From Macrosoma leucophasiata (Eukaryota; Arthropoda; Insecta; Lepidoptera; Hedylidae), in assembly GCA_036365455.1 (NCBI GenBank), contig JAWQUS010000010.1, positions 21,376,501 through 21,440,500 on the forward strand: a stretch of DNA of 64,000 nucleotides, in the 5' to 3' direction. Below, in pieces: positions 13,864-24,916 of the stretch; positions within the stretch are counted from its first letter, which is position 1; each line of letters begins with the position of its first letter. A model generated the notes under the pieces. The model was not told where the DNA came from and ran no database searches. It saw only the letters and a list, made by a program, of their open reading frames with translations. A program made the position numbers and the translations under genes.

Positions 13864-14042
13864 TGGCATAGTCATCTCATAGCATCTATTGCGAAGATTA
13901 CGGAGATACGATCAATTGCTGGCATTCATAGTTTTTAGAACATTAAGTACGTCGCCTACAGGCTTCTTTATCCATTCGCGCTAATCTTGATTTGTCTACT
14001 CTTAATCCTACTCAAAATTCAAGTGGTGGGTACACACGCTGG
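13864..14042. repeat. Direct duplication, copy 1
   Basis: Closely matches 14338-14510 (TGGCATAGTCATCT, GATTACGGAGATACGATCAA, ACGTCGCCTACAGGC). Confidence 0.85.
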
Positions 14043-14076
14043 ATCAGAAAATAAGTGAACTGTTAGATAGTTCTTC

Positions 14077-14292
14077 ACGCAAACATCCTCGATTCACCGG
14101 TTACGTTTTGGGCCATGTTGCAGGTGGAGAGCCTGTTGATATCCGGGCACATTATCTAACACCGAGAGTAATACTGGAAAAAATCCAGAAAATGTAAAAA
14201 TCGAAATCGTACCAGGTATAAAGGATTTTACGCCTTTATCTCTGATAGTTTCCGGCCCGCTAATAGAGTGCCCAGCGTAGCAGTAGTAACCT
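14077..14292 (-). mobile_element. SINE-C, minus strand, degraded
   Basis: GATTCACCGGTTACGTTTTG through CCAGCGTAGCAGTAGTAA. It lies between the two copies of a roughly 175-bp direct duplication. Confidence 0.7.
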
Positions 14293-14337
14293 CTTACGTC
14301 TAGTGTCTTACAACGCAGAATAAAATAAATAAGTAGG

Positions 14338-14510
14338 TGGCATAGTCATCTTATAGCATCTATTGCGAAGATTACGGAGATACGATCAATTGCTCGCATT
14401 CATAGTTTTTAGAACATCAAGTACGTCGCCTACAGGCTTCTTTATCCATTCACGTCTAATCTTGATTTGTTCTTAATCCTACTCAAAATTCTAATGCTGC
14501 GCACACACTG
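14338..14510. repeat. Direct duplication, copy 2
   Basis: Partner of 13864-14042. A SINE-C lies between the two. Confidence 0.85.
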
Positions 14511-14590
14511 TAGTAGGTACACATGCAGCGTTCTAGCGACCACTACATAAGGAGCCACTTAGTGGAACGCTAACAAAATATCACTGTGGA

Positions 14591-14780
14591 GGAACGGGTG
14601 GAAATATTCCTCCAACGAAAAGTACCAATCGAATTACATCGCACATACGAAGTTTTCTCAAGAGTTGCCGTATATACTACTTCCTAATGGTACTAGTTGG
14701 GCCGCGGCCCGCCAGGCGCTTCCACCTCGCCTGGTCAGAAGATTCTCCCTTTTTGTAGGAGGAATATTTCTACCCGTTCC
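14591..14780. repeat. Inverted-repeat element, about 190 bp
   Basis: 23-base ends at 14591-14613 and 14758-14780 (GGAACGGGTGGAAATATTCC type) are reverse complements with one or two mismatches. The centre is GC-rich (GGGCCGCGGCCCGCC). Confidence 0.65.
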
Positions 14781-14847
14781 TTCACGCACACGTTGGATCA
14801 GTCAAGACAAGTGAAGGTTCCGACTCGCCACGTTTACGTTACGTACA

Positions 14848-14948
14848 TTTACCAAAGCAACAGCCGCCGGTTCCGTTTTTAAATTGATTTGACTGGTACG
14901 TTTACCTAAGTTCCAGCCTCCGGTTCCGTTTTTAAATTGATTTGACAG
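14848..14948. repeat. Tandem repeat, two units of about 50-55 bp
   Basis: CCGGTTCCGTTTTTAAATTG followed by ATTTGAC occurs twice in direct orientation. Confidence 0.8.
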
Positions 14949-15109
14949 ATGTTCATGTGAGACGTTTCCACGTCATTTGTCATGTTACTGAGGAAAAGTG
15001 TGGTAAATGGATTTCTGGAAACTGGAACCATGCCACCAAAGGGAGTGTGCTGTCTAGTACTTTAGGTCAATGGTATTTGATCCAACTGTCAACGATTTTT
15101 ACACTAAAT

Positions 15110-15662
15110 AAAACTACTTATAGGTTAGGATCCCACTGCAGAATCATTTCGTTCATCCAGATTGCAAACGTAATTTTTACGCATATTTATAATCTAGAGA
15201 ATACTCGTATATATCCACTAGATTGTCTATCAAAATTTGGCCGCAAGTATTTTTAATTACATCATTTTATTTTTAACAGCCAGCAACTTATATTTGAGAA
15301 AAAAATTGCTTTAATTTCATATATAAATAATAGGTACATGTACGTTATGGACGTAAAAAAAAAAATCGTGGGACGAAACGAAAATATGTAGGAGCGGCCA
15401 AGTGCGCAACGGCAGCCATGAATTTTAGACTTTATGCATATTGCCGTAAGGTTAACGATATCATATTGAAAAAAAAAAAAAAAAAAAATTTAAAAATTCC
15501 TCCCCAAAAAAAGTTATTAAAAAAAATACTTGCGTCCATTTTTTGATAGGCAACCTAGTGGATATATATTCTCTAGATTATAAATATGCGTAAAAATTAG
15601 GTTTGCAGCATATCTGGATGAACGTAATGATTCTGCAGTAGGATCGTAACCTATTTTAACCA
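15110..15662. repeat. Long foldback element
   Basis: Arms of about 145 bp (15110-15256 and 15517-15662) are inverted copies; shared blocks include TATAATCTAGAGAATA and CATCCAGAT(A)TGC. The 260-bp loop holds A-runs. No ORF spans it. Confidence 0.85.
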
Positions 15663-15867
15663 AGCATTGCATTGGAGAACCATCAAGTACGTTTCTTTGC
15701 GTCAAGGGTCTATAAATATTTTAAAATGTATGAACTGTTAACAGTACTCGTATCCTGATACATAGGGAACAAAATGGAAATGTTGAGATCCGAGACCCAA
15801 GACGTAGAGTTCGAAACTGAATTAATTCCCTTTGACCTACAACGACGTGAGTTAAACAATACGCCTA

Positions 15868-16175
15868 ATACCATAGAGCAACACCGGAGGGGAGTAGCCA
15901 TATGCATGCAAGCTTTCCCCTCTGTCAAAGTACAAGCCCAAATGGGCCTATACCTGTTGCCTAGATGTTTAAATGTGTGCGTGAAATTGTTTCTGTATTT
16001 TGTTAAAGTCAAGGTGTGAGTTTCGTAGTAATAGACGATTTTTGTAGTGTGCGTGTGAATCTCACGCATTTCCTCCCTCAAAAAATTACAGACTGTTTTG
16101 CATCGGTAATAAACGCTATGGCTACTCTCCTCCAGTCCGCCGCGGCCAGTGGCCCGTGTTGCTCTATGCCTAATA
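15868..16175. repeat. Repeat family F, foldback form
   Basis: Left arm ATAGAGCAACACCGGAGGGG at 15872 on, right arm inverted at 16125-16175 (CCGCCGCGGCCAGTGGCCCG). The left arm continues through CTTCCCCTCTGTCAAAGTAC. A second copy lies at 49450-49600. Confidence 0.65.
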
Positions 16176-16693
16176 CAGATCAAGATATGATTTTCCGAAG
16201 GTAATAACAATACGTTTCCATAATAATGTTTGTAATATAAATTAACATATAATACAAGAGGCACATAAGTGGGTAATCAAACGGTGTCCAGGAAAAAGGC
16301 CTTTATTTCGATCTGATTTTTTTTTGTGATTAAGCCAGATATTTAACAAATTTCTGTACGAAAACGAATGTCATTTCACCCAAGGAAATTTTATTTCCTG
16401 GTAACACCGTCGTGTAACGTATCAAAACATTCTACATCCATTAGTAATAAAACAGTTAAACAGGCCAATAACCCAGTATTGTTCTTAATTCAATCGATAT
16501 ATTATACCTAAATTTCTCGATAAGCAACATTTGTTTTATCATTGTGTAGGTCTGTACCTTTGGTGATGTTTGTACCTATTTGCGGTGACTACCTATAGAT
16601 AACGTTACCAAAGCATATTATTCAATTTTATTGGTTTTTTTTTCCAATAACATATGCGAGTGAAATGTTTTTTTAAGGACAAACGGAAAATAT

Positions 16694-17132
16694 ATAACTA
16701 CGTTAAGAAAAACCGACTTCAAAACTGAAAAGTAAAAAATAATAAAGATTTAATTGTAATTATATACTACCTATTATTTATATGAGCTATTTACTAATAG
16801 GTTTGAAGTCGGTGCGAAGCCTTAAACAAATAATTATATTTTAATCACCGAGCAAATTAATACACTGCACAAAACGTAACCGGCGAATCGTGGGTGTTTG
16901 CATGTATGCTTGAATTCATGCATTTACCTCTGACTACCCCTTTGGGAATTACAGGCGTGAAGTTACGTTTTAATACAATGAAATGCCTACTTTAGTGATT
17001 TTGGCTTGGCACCGACTTCAAACCTATTAGTAAATAGCACATATAAATAATAGGTAGTATATAATTACAATTAAATCTTTATTATTTTTTACTTTTCAGT
17101 TTTGAAGTCGGTTTTTCTTAACGTAGTTATAT
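16694..17132. repeat. Long foldback with about 130-bp arms
   Basis: 16694-16823 and 17005-17132 are near-perfect reverse complements (AACGTAGTTAT / ATAACTACGTT ends, AAAACCGACTTCAAAACTG blocks). The loop contains a SINE-C tail. One further single arm lies at 52981-53090. Confidence 0.88.
16860..16985 (+). mobile_element. SINE-C 3' piece inside a foldback
   Basis: AACGTAACCGGCGAATCGTG ... GGCGTGAAGTTACG. It occupies the loop of the inverted repeat at 16694-17132. Confidence 0.75.
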
Positions 17133-17465
17133 TTATTTAATACGTTTTAGTTTATTGCTGCATTGCCAATTAGATTAATGTTCACATCTGTTAAATTTGT
17201 AAAATCTGACACTTTTAGCTTCGTGCTAATTAAATTGTTTAGGTGTGTCGATACAAAATTATTACACTACGAAATCAATTAAAAATTTTTATCCACGAAG
17301 GAGTAAATAAGCTGTGTTGTGTCGTCGATGAGTAAATGTGTCACTGTCACTTGTTGTCATGCGCATTAGGACTATCTAGGACGTCAGTGGATTTAACGCA
17401 CTGTATGACAACTCGCCGTCTATTCTTATTCCTTTAGTCTGAGGTAAAAGTAAGTAAAAAAAATG

Positions 17466-17668
17466 CTCATAAAATAAAAACTGATTTGCCTATCTGAATC
17501 AAATTTTTATGGGACCAATTCGAAACTATTCCGCATCAAATAAAAAAAGAATTACGTAAATCGGTCCAGAAATCTCGGCGAAATTCACGTACATACATAA
17601 AAAAAATATATATATAAACCACCCGAATTGAGAACCTTCTCGTTTTTTTAACTCGGTTAAAAATGACT
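17466..17668 (-). repeat. Repeat family J (DNA-transposon-like end)
   Basis: Inverse of the copy at 51960-52140: GAATTGAGAACCTTCTC, then TTAACTCGGTTAAAAA. The interior AAATCGGTCCAGAAATCTCG is shared. Class not certain. Confidence 0.6.
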
Positions 17669-17669
17669 T

Positions 17670-17752
17670 CAGGCGGGAATTGAACCCGCCAGTCCACTAC
17701 GATATCTATTACTGCCGCTCACCTAACTGACTAATCGTTCTACACACTTTTC
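17670..17752 (-). repeat. tRNA-like SINE head
   Basis: On the minus strand an A box-like TTAGGTGAGCGG and a B box GGTTCAATTCCC are present at tRNA-like spacing, but no acceptor stem pairs. It abuts a DNA-transposon-like repeat ending at 17668. Confidence 0.55.
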
Positions 17753-17763
17753 TTGTGTAAATT

Positions 17764-18120
17764 TTTAGTAAGGGTTTGTCTCTGTGCCAGAAATTACGGT
17801 GTCGTTACCATCTAACAGTTACAATATAATCGTTTATAGGAGTCTATGTAGCTTATGTATGTCTAATCTTATCTGTACTACATTTAATTTTAACCCCCTG
17901 TTTGTTTTTTTATTTGTTCATTTCTGTTATCTTTGTTTTTTTTTTATTGTTCCTTTGCATGCGACGACGATTTGTAATAACTTAGCAACTATGATTCTCA
18001 AATAAGTGACTTTGATGTCTTTTTTGAGAATAAATGTTTTTAAACCCACAATATAGCGCTGAACACTACGATTTAGCGGTACGTAATATGGCGGCCATAC
18101 GCAAGAGTTCTACCAACAGC
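17764..18120 (-). repeat. SINE-A relic split by about 230 bp
   Basis: TCTGTGCCAGAAATTACG (17778 on) and GCGCTGAACACTACGATTTAGCGG (18055 on) are the two parts of one minus-strand SINE-A, separated by unrelated T-rich sequence. Confidence 0.55.
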
Positions 18121-19608
18121 ATCATCTCGTAGCTAGAGAACGCCAAATCATATCTCGTAATGTAGATGTCAACGATATAAAACAAGTAAACTCCTAGTAC
18201 CTGTCAGTTGACGAATACGCAGCGTTTCAAAATAAACCTCCCCCTCTTTCTGTTCTATTCCTGGCTGCCAACGCCACAGAACTAACGTTTAAAACTAAAT
18301 GTCGTAATGTCAATAAAATATGAATGCTTATTTTGGCCGATTACGAAATACGTAAGAGCTAGAATCGCGCTAAATCTCAAAAGAATCGACTGACGGATCC
18401 CATAGCTGTTCAAGGTTGAAACTAAGGTAAAAATTTAAATAATACTGTACACAACGCAGATGTAATTGCGTTCAAGAGTGTAGTTCGAAAACCGTGCAAT
18501 CTACTGTGGAACAAACTAAAATAACGTTAACAGTATTGCTAATGTTTATTCTGTTTTACGTAAACACGACGTTTATTTTCGCGTACACAACATAAGAAGA
18601 TCAAAGTAAACACAATTTCCTATAGACAAACACGTTGGCGTTGAAAGTAACAGTGTTATCAGATCCATCGATTCGGCCGTACAGAGTATTATTTAAAAGT
18701 AGGAACAATTGCAAGATGCTTCAGCTGTTTGGTCTGACAGGAAAATTCATTCGTCGGTAGTCGAGATAAATGTAGTGTTTGGCGTGGTGGTATATTCATT
18801 TTATGTTGGCTTGGCAGCGTACAAGCTGGGGCCGTGTGCAGAGGTACGCTCGGAGAATCTGGGCCGACTGGAGTGACATAACTAAATTTGATCCGTATAA
18901 CAAAGCTAAGCAATGCCACTGATTCCGATCTATTTCGGTATGATTTTCATAGTTTACGCCTAACAATACCATTGTGAAAACAATATAATAAAAATGTACC
19001 GATAAAAAATTGGCAAGCGATCAAAGTAACTCCTTGTTTTAGATTTAATAGACATGACGATTATGCAGCACTGTAAGATTTATTTTAACATACTAGACAC
19101 GATTCGAGCAATTTATCACGTAGTCTCGCGCACAGATATGGCTAGTGCGTCGTATTAGATCTACAATTGATACATCTGGCTGAATGTTCAGCGTTTCAGG
19201 GCATCAAGTTCAAGGGTTTGTTTTCGAATGAAAATGAAGACAATAAATGGATTATATACTTGTAGTGATTCTAAAGTAACCGCTTATTCTGATTGTTGAC
19301 AAAATAGGAAAAACATTTAAGTATTTACACTTTTATGCATCTTGTACATATGAAGGAGTTGCGGCAAAAAAAAACGAAACTATAACATTTAAATAACAGT
19401 TGTTATACACCTAAAATAATTATCATAAATATCATACTGCGACGATAATTGCACAAGAGTTATTAAATTGAAGAGACAATTTTTATGTTCTATTGGTACG
19501 GTCTGCAGCCATTTGTTTTTGGTGTTTGTGTGTATTGTATAAGTTACCCACAATACAGGGAGTTCCTAATGTTTACGTTTGCATAGGTTAACTTATTTGT
19601 AAAAGTAC

Positions 19609-19809
19609 CTTGGAGTCGATGCCGATGATCTTATTGCATTCTTCGCAACCGTTAGCGAAGACGCTCTCGTAGCACTTGATGCAGTAAGGGTGCTCGTCCC
19701 TCAGCACATATCGCTGGCCGGTCAGCGACTCGTCGCACTGCCAGCAGCAGAAGTGGCCGCTGTGCCAGTCCTTGTTCATCGCCTTGGTGTATTCGCCGCT
19801 GAAAATGAG
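19609..19809 (-). CDS. Lmpt: Limpet-like LIM protein, internal exon (LIM domain body)
   Basis: A 67-codon minus-strand exon, phase 0 at both ends. The acceptor is TTTGTCCGCAG before 19809 and the donor AAG|GTACTT after 19609. Visible zinc ligands are H16, C22 and C25 (WHSGHFCCWQC), C43 and C46 (YCIKC), and C54 and C57 (CEECNK), which begin the following LIM domain. Together with CHACDE from the upstream exon it completes a whole LIM domain, and the junction reads CDE-LIFSGEYTK as in the testin/Limpet family. No stop or frameshift is present. An internal ATG occurs at codon 11 but nothing suggests it is used. Its upstream partner is either the exon at 62.6 kb or, in another isoform, an unseen small exon linked to the candidate first exon at 20.3 kb. 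Confidence 0.93.
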
Positions 19810-20201
19810 CTGCGGACAAATACATCATTCGGTTACAATCACTGTCAACCAATATAATGGTTAAAGATACTCTAGTCAGCGTCTCTGTTGCACCATATTA
19901 TTTATTATTAATCTGCAACTCACGAGTCTCAACGACTTTAAAAGTAAAGATGAACCATGTTTTCACGACAGTGTTGAATTACATCTTTACTAGTGATTTA
20001 AAGAGTTGCTAAATGTTTGTTTTGGATAGATACCTCAAATTAGGTCGGGTATGTGAGGGTGGCCAAAGGACGAATCATGTTCAAAGCTGAACTCATGTCA
20101 CTAAAGGTCAAACGCGATCAGTAATCGACACTTGGCTGCCACAACACACCGGCGTCACATCACTTCGCGCGGGTCAAGGCTTTGGCCACCACAACACATA
20201 C

Positions 20202-20353
20202 CCATCGTCGGTGGCGTTGGTGGTGTTCGTCTGCTCGACTTCCGTGACGGTAACCTCGCCATCCTTCGACTCCCTACGCTTCGAGGTCTTCTTGACCTTC
20301 CTCGTCTTTCTCTCCGTGGTGGTGTACTGGACCTGTACGTCTACGTCGGCCAT
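20202..20353 (-). CDS. Candidate alternative first coding exon (Lys/Arg/Thr-rich), probably of the LIM gene
   Basis: On the minus strand an ATG at 20353 in good context (CTGCCATGG) opens 50 codons and two bases up to a consensus donor (GATGG|GTATGT) after 20202. The peptide begins MADVDVQVQYTTTERKTRK, continues as a basic Lys/Arg stretch, then a Thr/Glu-rich end (TVTEVEQTNTTNATDDG). This low-complexity charged leader resembles N-termini of insect muscle-protein isoforms, and the exon lies about 400 bp upstream of a LIM exon on the same strand, so an alternative LIM-gene start is the simplest reading. The conflict: it ends in phase 2, while the LIM exon at 19809 starts in phase 0, so direct splicing would shift frame. 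An unseen small exon, or another partner, is required. Without splicing the frame stops within about 11 codons. Confidence 0.6.
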
Positions 20354-20625
20354 GGCAGGAGTCGGGGCTGCCTGTTTTTTGCAAAGGAAGCGATATCACC
20401 GAACGCGGTCGCGACCCGAATTCGAATGGCGAGTACCGGTGGCTGAATCGCAGGAATTATTCCAGAATGTTTAGCGCAAGACGGTGGGGGGAGTTTGGGA
20501 TTTAAATTTGGATGAGTGACGGAGAAGGCAGGTGCGCGGGCGGCGCTTCCGAGCGGAGGATCGCGCGTTTCCCCGGCCGCGTCCCCGACCAGCTTGAGGG
20601 GTACGACGATCACTCGCGAACACTC
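20354..20625 (-). promoter_or_regulatory. GC/CpG-rich leader and probable promoter of the alternative first exon
   Basis: Directly upstream, on the minus strand, of the ATG at 20353. It stands out from the AT-rich surroundings by its GC and CpG content, is not seen elsewhere in the window, and has no TATA box that I can point to. The role as 5' UTR or promoter is inferred from position and composition only. Confidence 0.45.
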
Positions 20626-21837
20626 TTGAAATGTAGGCCGATGTTTCAGTTATGAATATTGCAACGTTGTTGATTGTCTTATCGTTTGGCCACGATTCAG
20701 CTAACTCTCGATTGTAATTGGTTAACGATTAATGATTGGGATTGACGTGCAACACAAATACAAGTGGATACATGTGCACTCGTAATGGAGCATGCAATGA
20801 TTGTGATATAAATCTACTAATCTTTTGTACGATAAACGTTTAATCGAATGTTAAATTTCAATTTATTTTTGGAGACTTTCATTTTCATTGTTGACGTTTA
20901 AAGAATTGTTTTCATATATCATGTCATACGATTTTGTGATGTCAGTACGCCAGCTTTAATAATTCATTTCAGTCTCGATTCCCGAAGATATTGTATTTCA
21001 TCATAACATGACTAATAGTACTAATATTGGCACAACGGAAATTATTAATTGCGTCAGTCGGAACTATGTGTATATGGTTGAGAAGAAAAATATTATTGAT
21101 TTTATTGAAAACACGTCATTCCCTAACTTCAGCTTTAAATAAATGCATGTATTCAAGCAGAGGTACAGTCAGATAACTCTCCGTTTATCCAAAATCTATC
21201 AAATATAACATTTAGTACCATCGTATAAAGTGTCCATGCGGTGAAGCAGGCATTTCCCTCAAAGTTCAAACAAAAGCTTACAATCCGTCAGTTATCATGA
21301 GAGATGCACGATCTCAAGTATTCCGAAATAGACATCTGTTTGTAAATGTTAATGATTATTTAGAAAAATACTTGATGCAATGAGTGAAAAATCTTTTGTA
21401 TTTTTTTTTGTTTTTATCGTTAATTTCTGGTTTTCAATAAAAGTTCGATCAGAAGCATTCGTTGACGTACTAGGGGCTAGCTGAAAATGCTTCATACATT
21501 TTGTTTCATCTGTGTTCAAATATTTTGCATATATCAACACATTCAACACTCGGTGCATACATTCATTTCACACGTGTTTCGTTCCCCTCATTTCGCAGCC
21601 TACATCACCAGACGTGTCTTGGACCTCACAAGGTCTTGGTCAGTCTTCATTCATATTTTTAAAATGGATTTTGCTTACGTTGTCGGGAACACCTGGGTGT
21701 GGGAGATATTGACACTATATGATGTCAATTGATGTCGCTACTCGTATTACGTCTGCAATTACATACGTTTCCTTTCATAAATTTCGACTCGATTTATGTG
21801 TTTCTTTATTTAATGTTAAAAAGTACGTGTTGGACAC

Positions 21838-22180
21838 GAGTATGTATGTATCTTCACGTCAGGTCCCTGACGGGGTAGGCAGAAAGTGTGGAACGCCAGA
21901 TATAATATACTAGCGAACCGCCCCGGCTTCGCGCGGGTGCAATGTTACCTACCCTCTCCTATTCGTCTTAGCGTGATGTTAGCCTATAGCCTTCCTCGGT
22001 AAATGGGCTATCTAACACTGAAAGAATTTTTCAAATCGGAAAAGTAGTTCCTGAGATTAGTGCGTTCAAACAAACAAACAAATTCTTCAGCTTTATAATA
22101 TTAGTACACATATACACTCCCCGTGCTTCTTCTACATTCATCATTCTCTTAGGAAGCACGCCGCTTCCTAAGACTCTTGA
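21838..22180 (-). pseudogene. LINE C-terminal relic (split by a Helitron)
   Basis: TCTTCACGTCAGGTCCCTGA and TTCTACATTCATCATTCTCT match the better-preserved copy at 33257-33515. Only non-functional fragments remain. Confidence 0.55.
21910..22106 (-). mobile_element. Helitron-like element, minus strand, inside a LINE relic
   Basis: CTAG end at 21910 followed by a GC-rich hairpin-like stretch; the other end is TTATAATATTAGTA. It splits a LINE C-terminal relic into 21838-21909 and 22107-22180. Confidence 0.65.
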
Positions 22181-22492
22181 CAACAACACAAGTATTTTTT
22201 TATCATTTATAAAAAAAACGATGTAGGTACGTACTACTCGTAATATCCACAAGATCACTGACTGCATCTTAAATGATATTACCAATAGACAAAATCAAAG
22301 TTTGCTTCCGTTCGGAATATATCAGCTATTTATCTTAACTTTCGATCTAATCTTTAACATTTAATCAGAAACAAGATTGAACTTTAAACTTCTGAACTTT
22401 CACCCGTAACTGATTTCTATTTGAACTGGTCTTTTACTACTATAGTATGTACAAAATTAATGTGATTTACTTAGATTAATAGATCATGTTAC

Positions 22493-22922
22493 TAATCCTA
22501 CTAATATCATAAATGTGAAAGTTTAGTTTAAGTTTAGATGGATGAATGGATGAATGGATGGATGTTTGTTACTCTTTCACGAACAAACTACTTCACGGAT
22601 TTGGATGAAACTTTACAGTAGGTAATCGAGGTTGGACATTGGAATAAAATAAAACAAATTTGACGACTCGGTTAGTCCAGCGGTGTGAGATGACCGTTTG
22701 ACTCGAAGGGTCGCGGGTTCGATCCCCGCACCGGGACAAATATTTGTATGGCCTACATATGTGTTGTGTTTGTATATGTGTTGTATGTGTACAACGGCAC
22801 CCACGACACAGGTTTATACTTACTGTAGGGCTGTGAGTGTAAGCCTATTTTATTATTTTTATAAAAGCCACAATTTGTCATGTTTAAAAGTACACGCGGA
22901 CGAAGTCGCGGGAAAAAACTAG
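22493..22922 (+). mobile_element. Helitron-like element carrying a tRNA-headed SINE
   Basis: Left part AATCCTACTAATATCATAAA and right part ACGCGGACGAAGTCGCGGG...CTAGT are typical lepidopteran Helitron ends. Between them lies the SINE at about 22661-22860. The left part also holds a GGATGAAT-type microsatellite. Confidence 0.6.
22661..22860 (+). mobile_element. tRNA-derived SINE
   Basis: A Pol III type promoter is visible: an A box-like GTTAGTCCAGCGG (22671-22683) and a B box GGTTCGATCC (22716-22725). An unrelated TG-rich body follows. It lacks a proper acceptor stem, so it is not a functional tRNA gene. Confidence 0.65.
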
Positions 22923-23504
22923 TTATTAATATGAGACGAATATTAAACACAGCAGATGCGGAATGGAATATAGGTAAGTCGAATTTTCATCATTAAATTC
23001 AAGTCAAGAATGTCCACAGCTGGACAAAAGAATTCTGTCATGGGAAAGAATATGCCATAATCGCCACGCTTGGCAAGATTATTGCTGATCGCATTGGCGA
23101 TAGTTTTATCGAATTCTCATCACTGATCGTCCACTATCATTTAGGTAAAGAATATATATATTGGTGGAGGAATGTGTACTAAAGACTTTTTCCTAGGTGT
23201 ATGGTGTTACAGTGAATATAAATAATCTAGATATCTAAATATCACCCACGAGATGCAGTTGCAACCCACTTAGATTACTGTAAATCGTTTAACATTTGGA
23301 AATGATCCAAAATCGGTTTTATAATGTCGTTAAACAGGTAGTTATCATGTATGTAATGATAATTTATCAAAGTTTTGTAAATTGTGATATGCTGTAATTT
23401 TGTACATAATTTTTTAGCTACATTTTATTTCCCTGTCAATAGCCTGCCCTGCCTGAAAATAGTATATTTCTTCTTGATTATATTACAAAGTTTAGATAGT
23501 ATTA

Positions 23505-23700
23505 GCGGTGCCCGCGACTTCGTCCGCGTGAGAATTAATGATTGTTCAGTATCTACCCGGACGAAGTCGTAGGCGCAGCTAGTATAAAAGTAGCCTAAGT
23601 TACTCCTTATTACATAAGAAATCTGCTAGAGAATGTCCCGTCAAAATCGGTAAGGCCGTTTCCTAGTCGGTACAAACAGACAGACAGGCAGACAAACAAA
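23505..23700. repeat. Helitron-related fragments
   Basis: Two CTAG-end hairpin motifs (GCGACTTCGTCCGCG and CCGGACGAAGTCG...CTAGT) lie back to back, followed by the GACAGACAGGCAGAC block. It resembles the outermost layer of the nest at 54.2-55.2 kb. Confidence 0.5.
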
Positions 23701-24438
23701 AATTAAAAAAAAATGTTTTGGTATAGGTATGTACCGTGTATACATGTATGCACATATGCATTTAGTAAAAAGCGGTTATTTTTATATTACAAACAGACAC
23801 TCCAATTTTATTTAATTGTATAGATTAGTTGCATTTGGTATTTTTCGGACACGAAATGTTTTATAGCTAAAGTCACTTCGTGAAATCGTGATTGCACTCA
23901 CAGCCATATGTCATGTCAGTTCGCGCCCACGAAAAAACTGAAAAATAGCAATAAATACGCTATTTATATACGTAATGAGTGTATCTCCAAACACGAATGT
24001 GGCTTAATAAATCACGTGAAACATTTTTGCAGTCATCAGCATTCCAGAAATTAAAGAAACCTCAGATAACAAATCAAAAAATCCTCAGGAATAAATCCTG
24101 AGGGGGCAGATTTCTGCCCGAAGTCAAATTTTATCTTTCCATTATTTTCTTAATTTCTAAAGTTCACTCGCATGTGTTATTGCGAAAAATAAAATATTAC
24201 AATCAGCATTCTAAAATGGAATATTCAAAATGACGTACTTATGTGAAAAAGATAAAAACTGGAAAACAAGCATACAGTTTATTTATATCGGTGATGAATA
24301 AATACTGTAGTAGCTAAATACTGTAGTACTGTGGTAGCCTTTATACATCTATAAAGAAACCAGCGATTTCAATGAAGATGTCACTCCTCCTGAGGCGTAA
24401 GTTGTTATACCTCTGGACACAACTTAATATAATAAAAT

Positions 24439-24727
24439 AGTTATTTTTTATATAATGAAGCGTGCATTTCACATTGATGTTAAGTGATGACTGCAGTCTA
24501 AAGGCACCCACACAAAGACAAATGTAGGGTTCGCAAAAGAAGAGGTCAAAATGCAGATGTGTTGCCACCCCTGAGACCTAAGTTGTTAGATCTCTGTGAT
24601 AGTTGTTACGAGGCCATACATTACCATCTTACCGGAAGACGGTAGTGCCGAACACTACCATTTAGCGGCAGATAAATTAGGTAATACGGGGCCTACGCCT
24701 TCGAGCTCACCAGAGCTCTACCATCAG
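24439..24727 (-). mobile_element. SINE-A, diverged copy, minus strand
   Basis: Recognisable 3' half (GATGTTAAGTGATGACTGCAG) and 5' half ending CTCTACCATCAGT. A further related piece lies at 24345-24420. Confidence 0.75.
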
Positions 24728-24842
24728 TAAATCATAATTAGGTAGGTCATATATTTTTTTGAAATCATTAATGTGGAAAACAAGCATACGGGGTTAACAT
24801 TGGTGGTATACTGTAAGCAATAAACACCTACTTAGAAACCAG

Positions 24843-24848
24843 AGATTT
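24843..24848. repeat. Target-site duplication of the LINE, left
   Basis: AGATTT, repeated at 28612-28617 on the other side of the LINE. The exact length is uncertain because the left copy runs into the T-tract. Confidence 0.6.
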
Positions 24849-24916
24849 TTTTTTTTTTTTTTTTTTTATGCCTGATAGTTGACAGACAAGCAAACGGGCC
24901 ACCTGATGGAAAGTGG

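Larger units (their letters stand above)
12063..19608 (-). other. Intron of the LIM gene
   Basis: About 7.5 kb between the donor at 19608 and the acceptor at 12063, both phase 0. It carries SINE copies, several long foldback repeats and a direct duplication around a SINE, each listed separately. From 18120 to 19608 I see only AT-rich unique sequence without a supported gene. Confidence 0.8.

Noticed and set aside
15710..16264. A 184-codon minus-strand open frame
   Set aside because: It lies over the foldback repeat family F and repeat-derived sequence; no family motifs and no splice context.
17670..17752. Possible minus-strand tRNA gene
   Set aside because: No pairing acceptor stem; it abuts repeat sequence and looks like a SINE head.
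22661..22735. Possible tRNA gene
   Set aside because: A and B boxes are present but no acceptor stem or standard anticodon arm; it is a SINE head.
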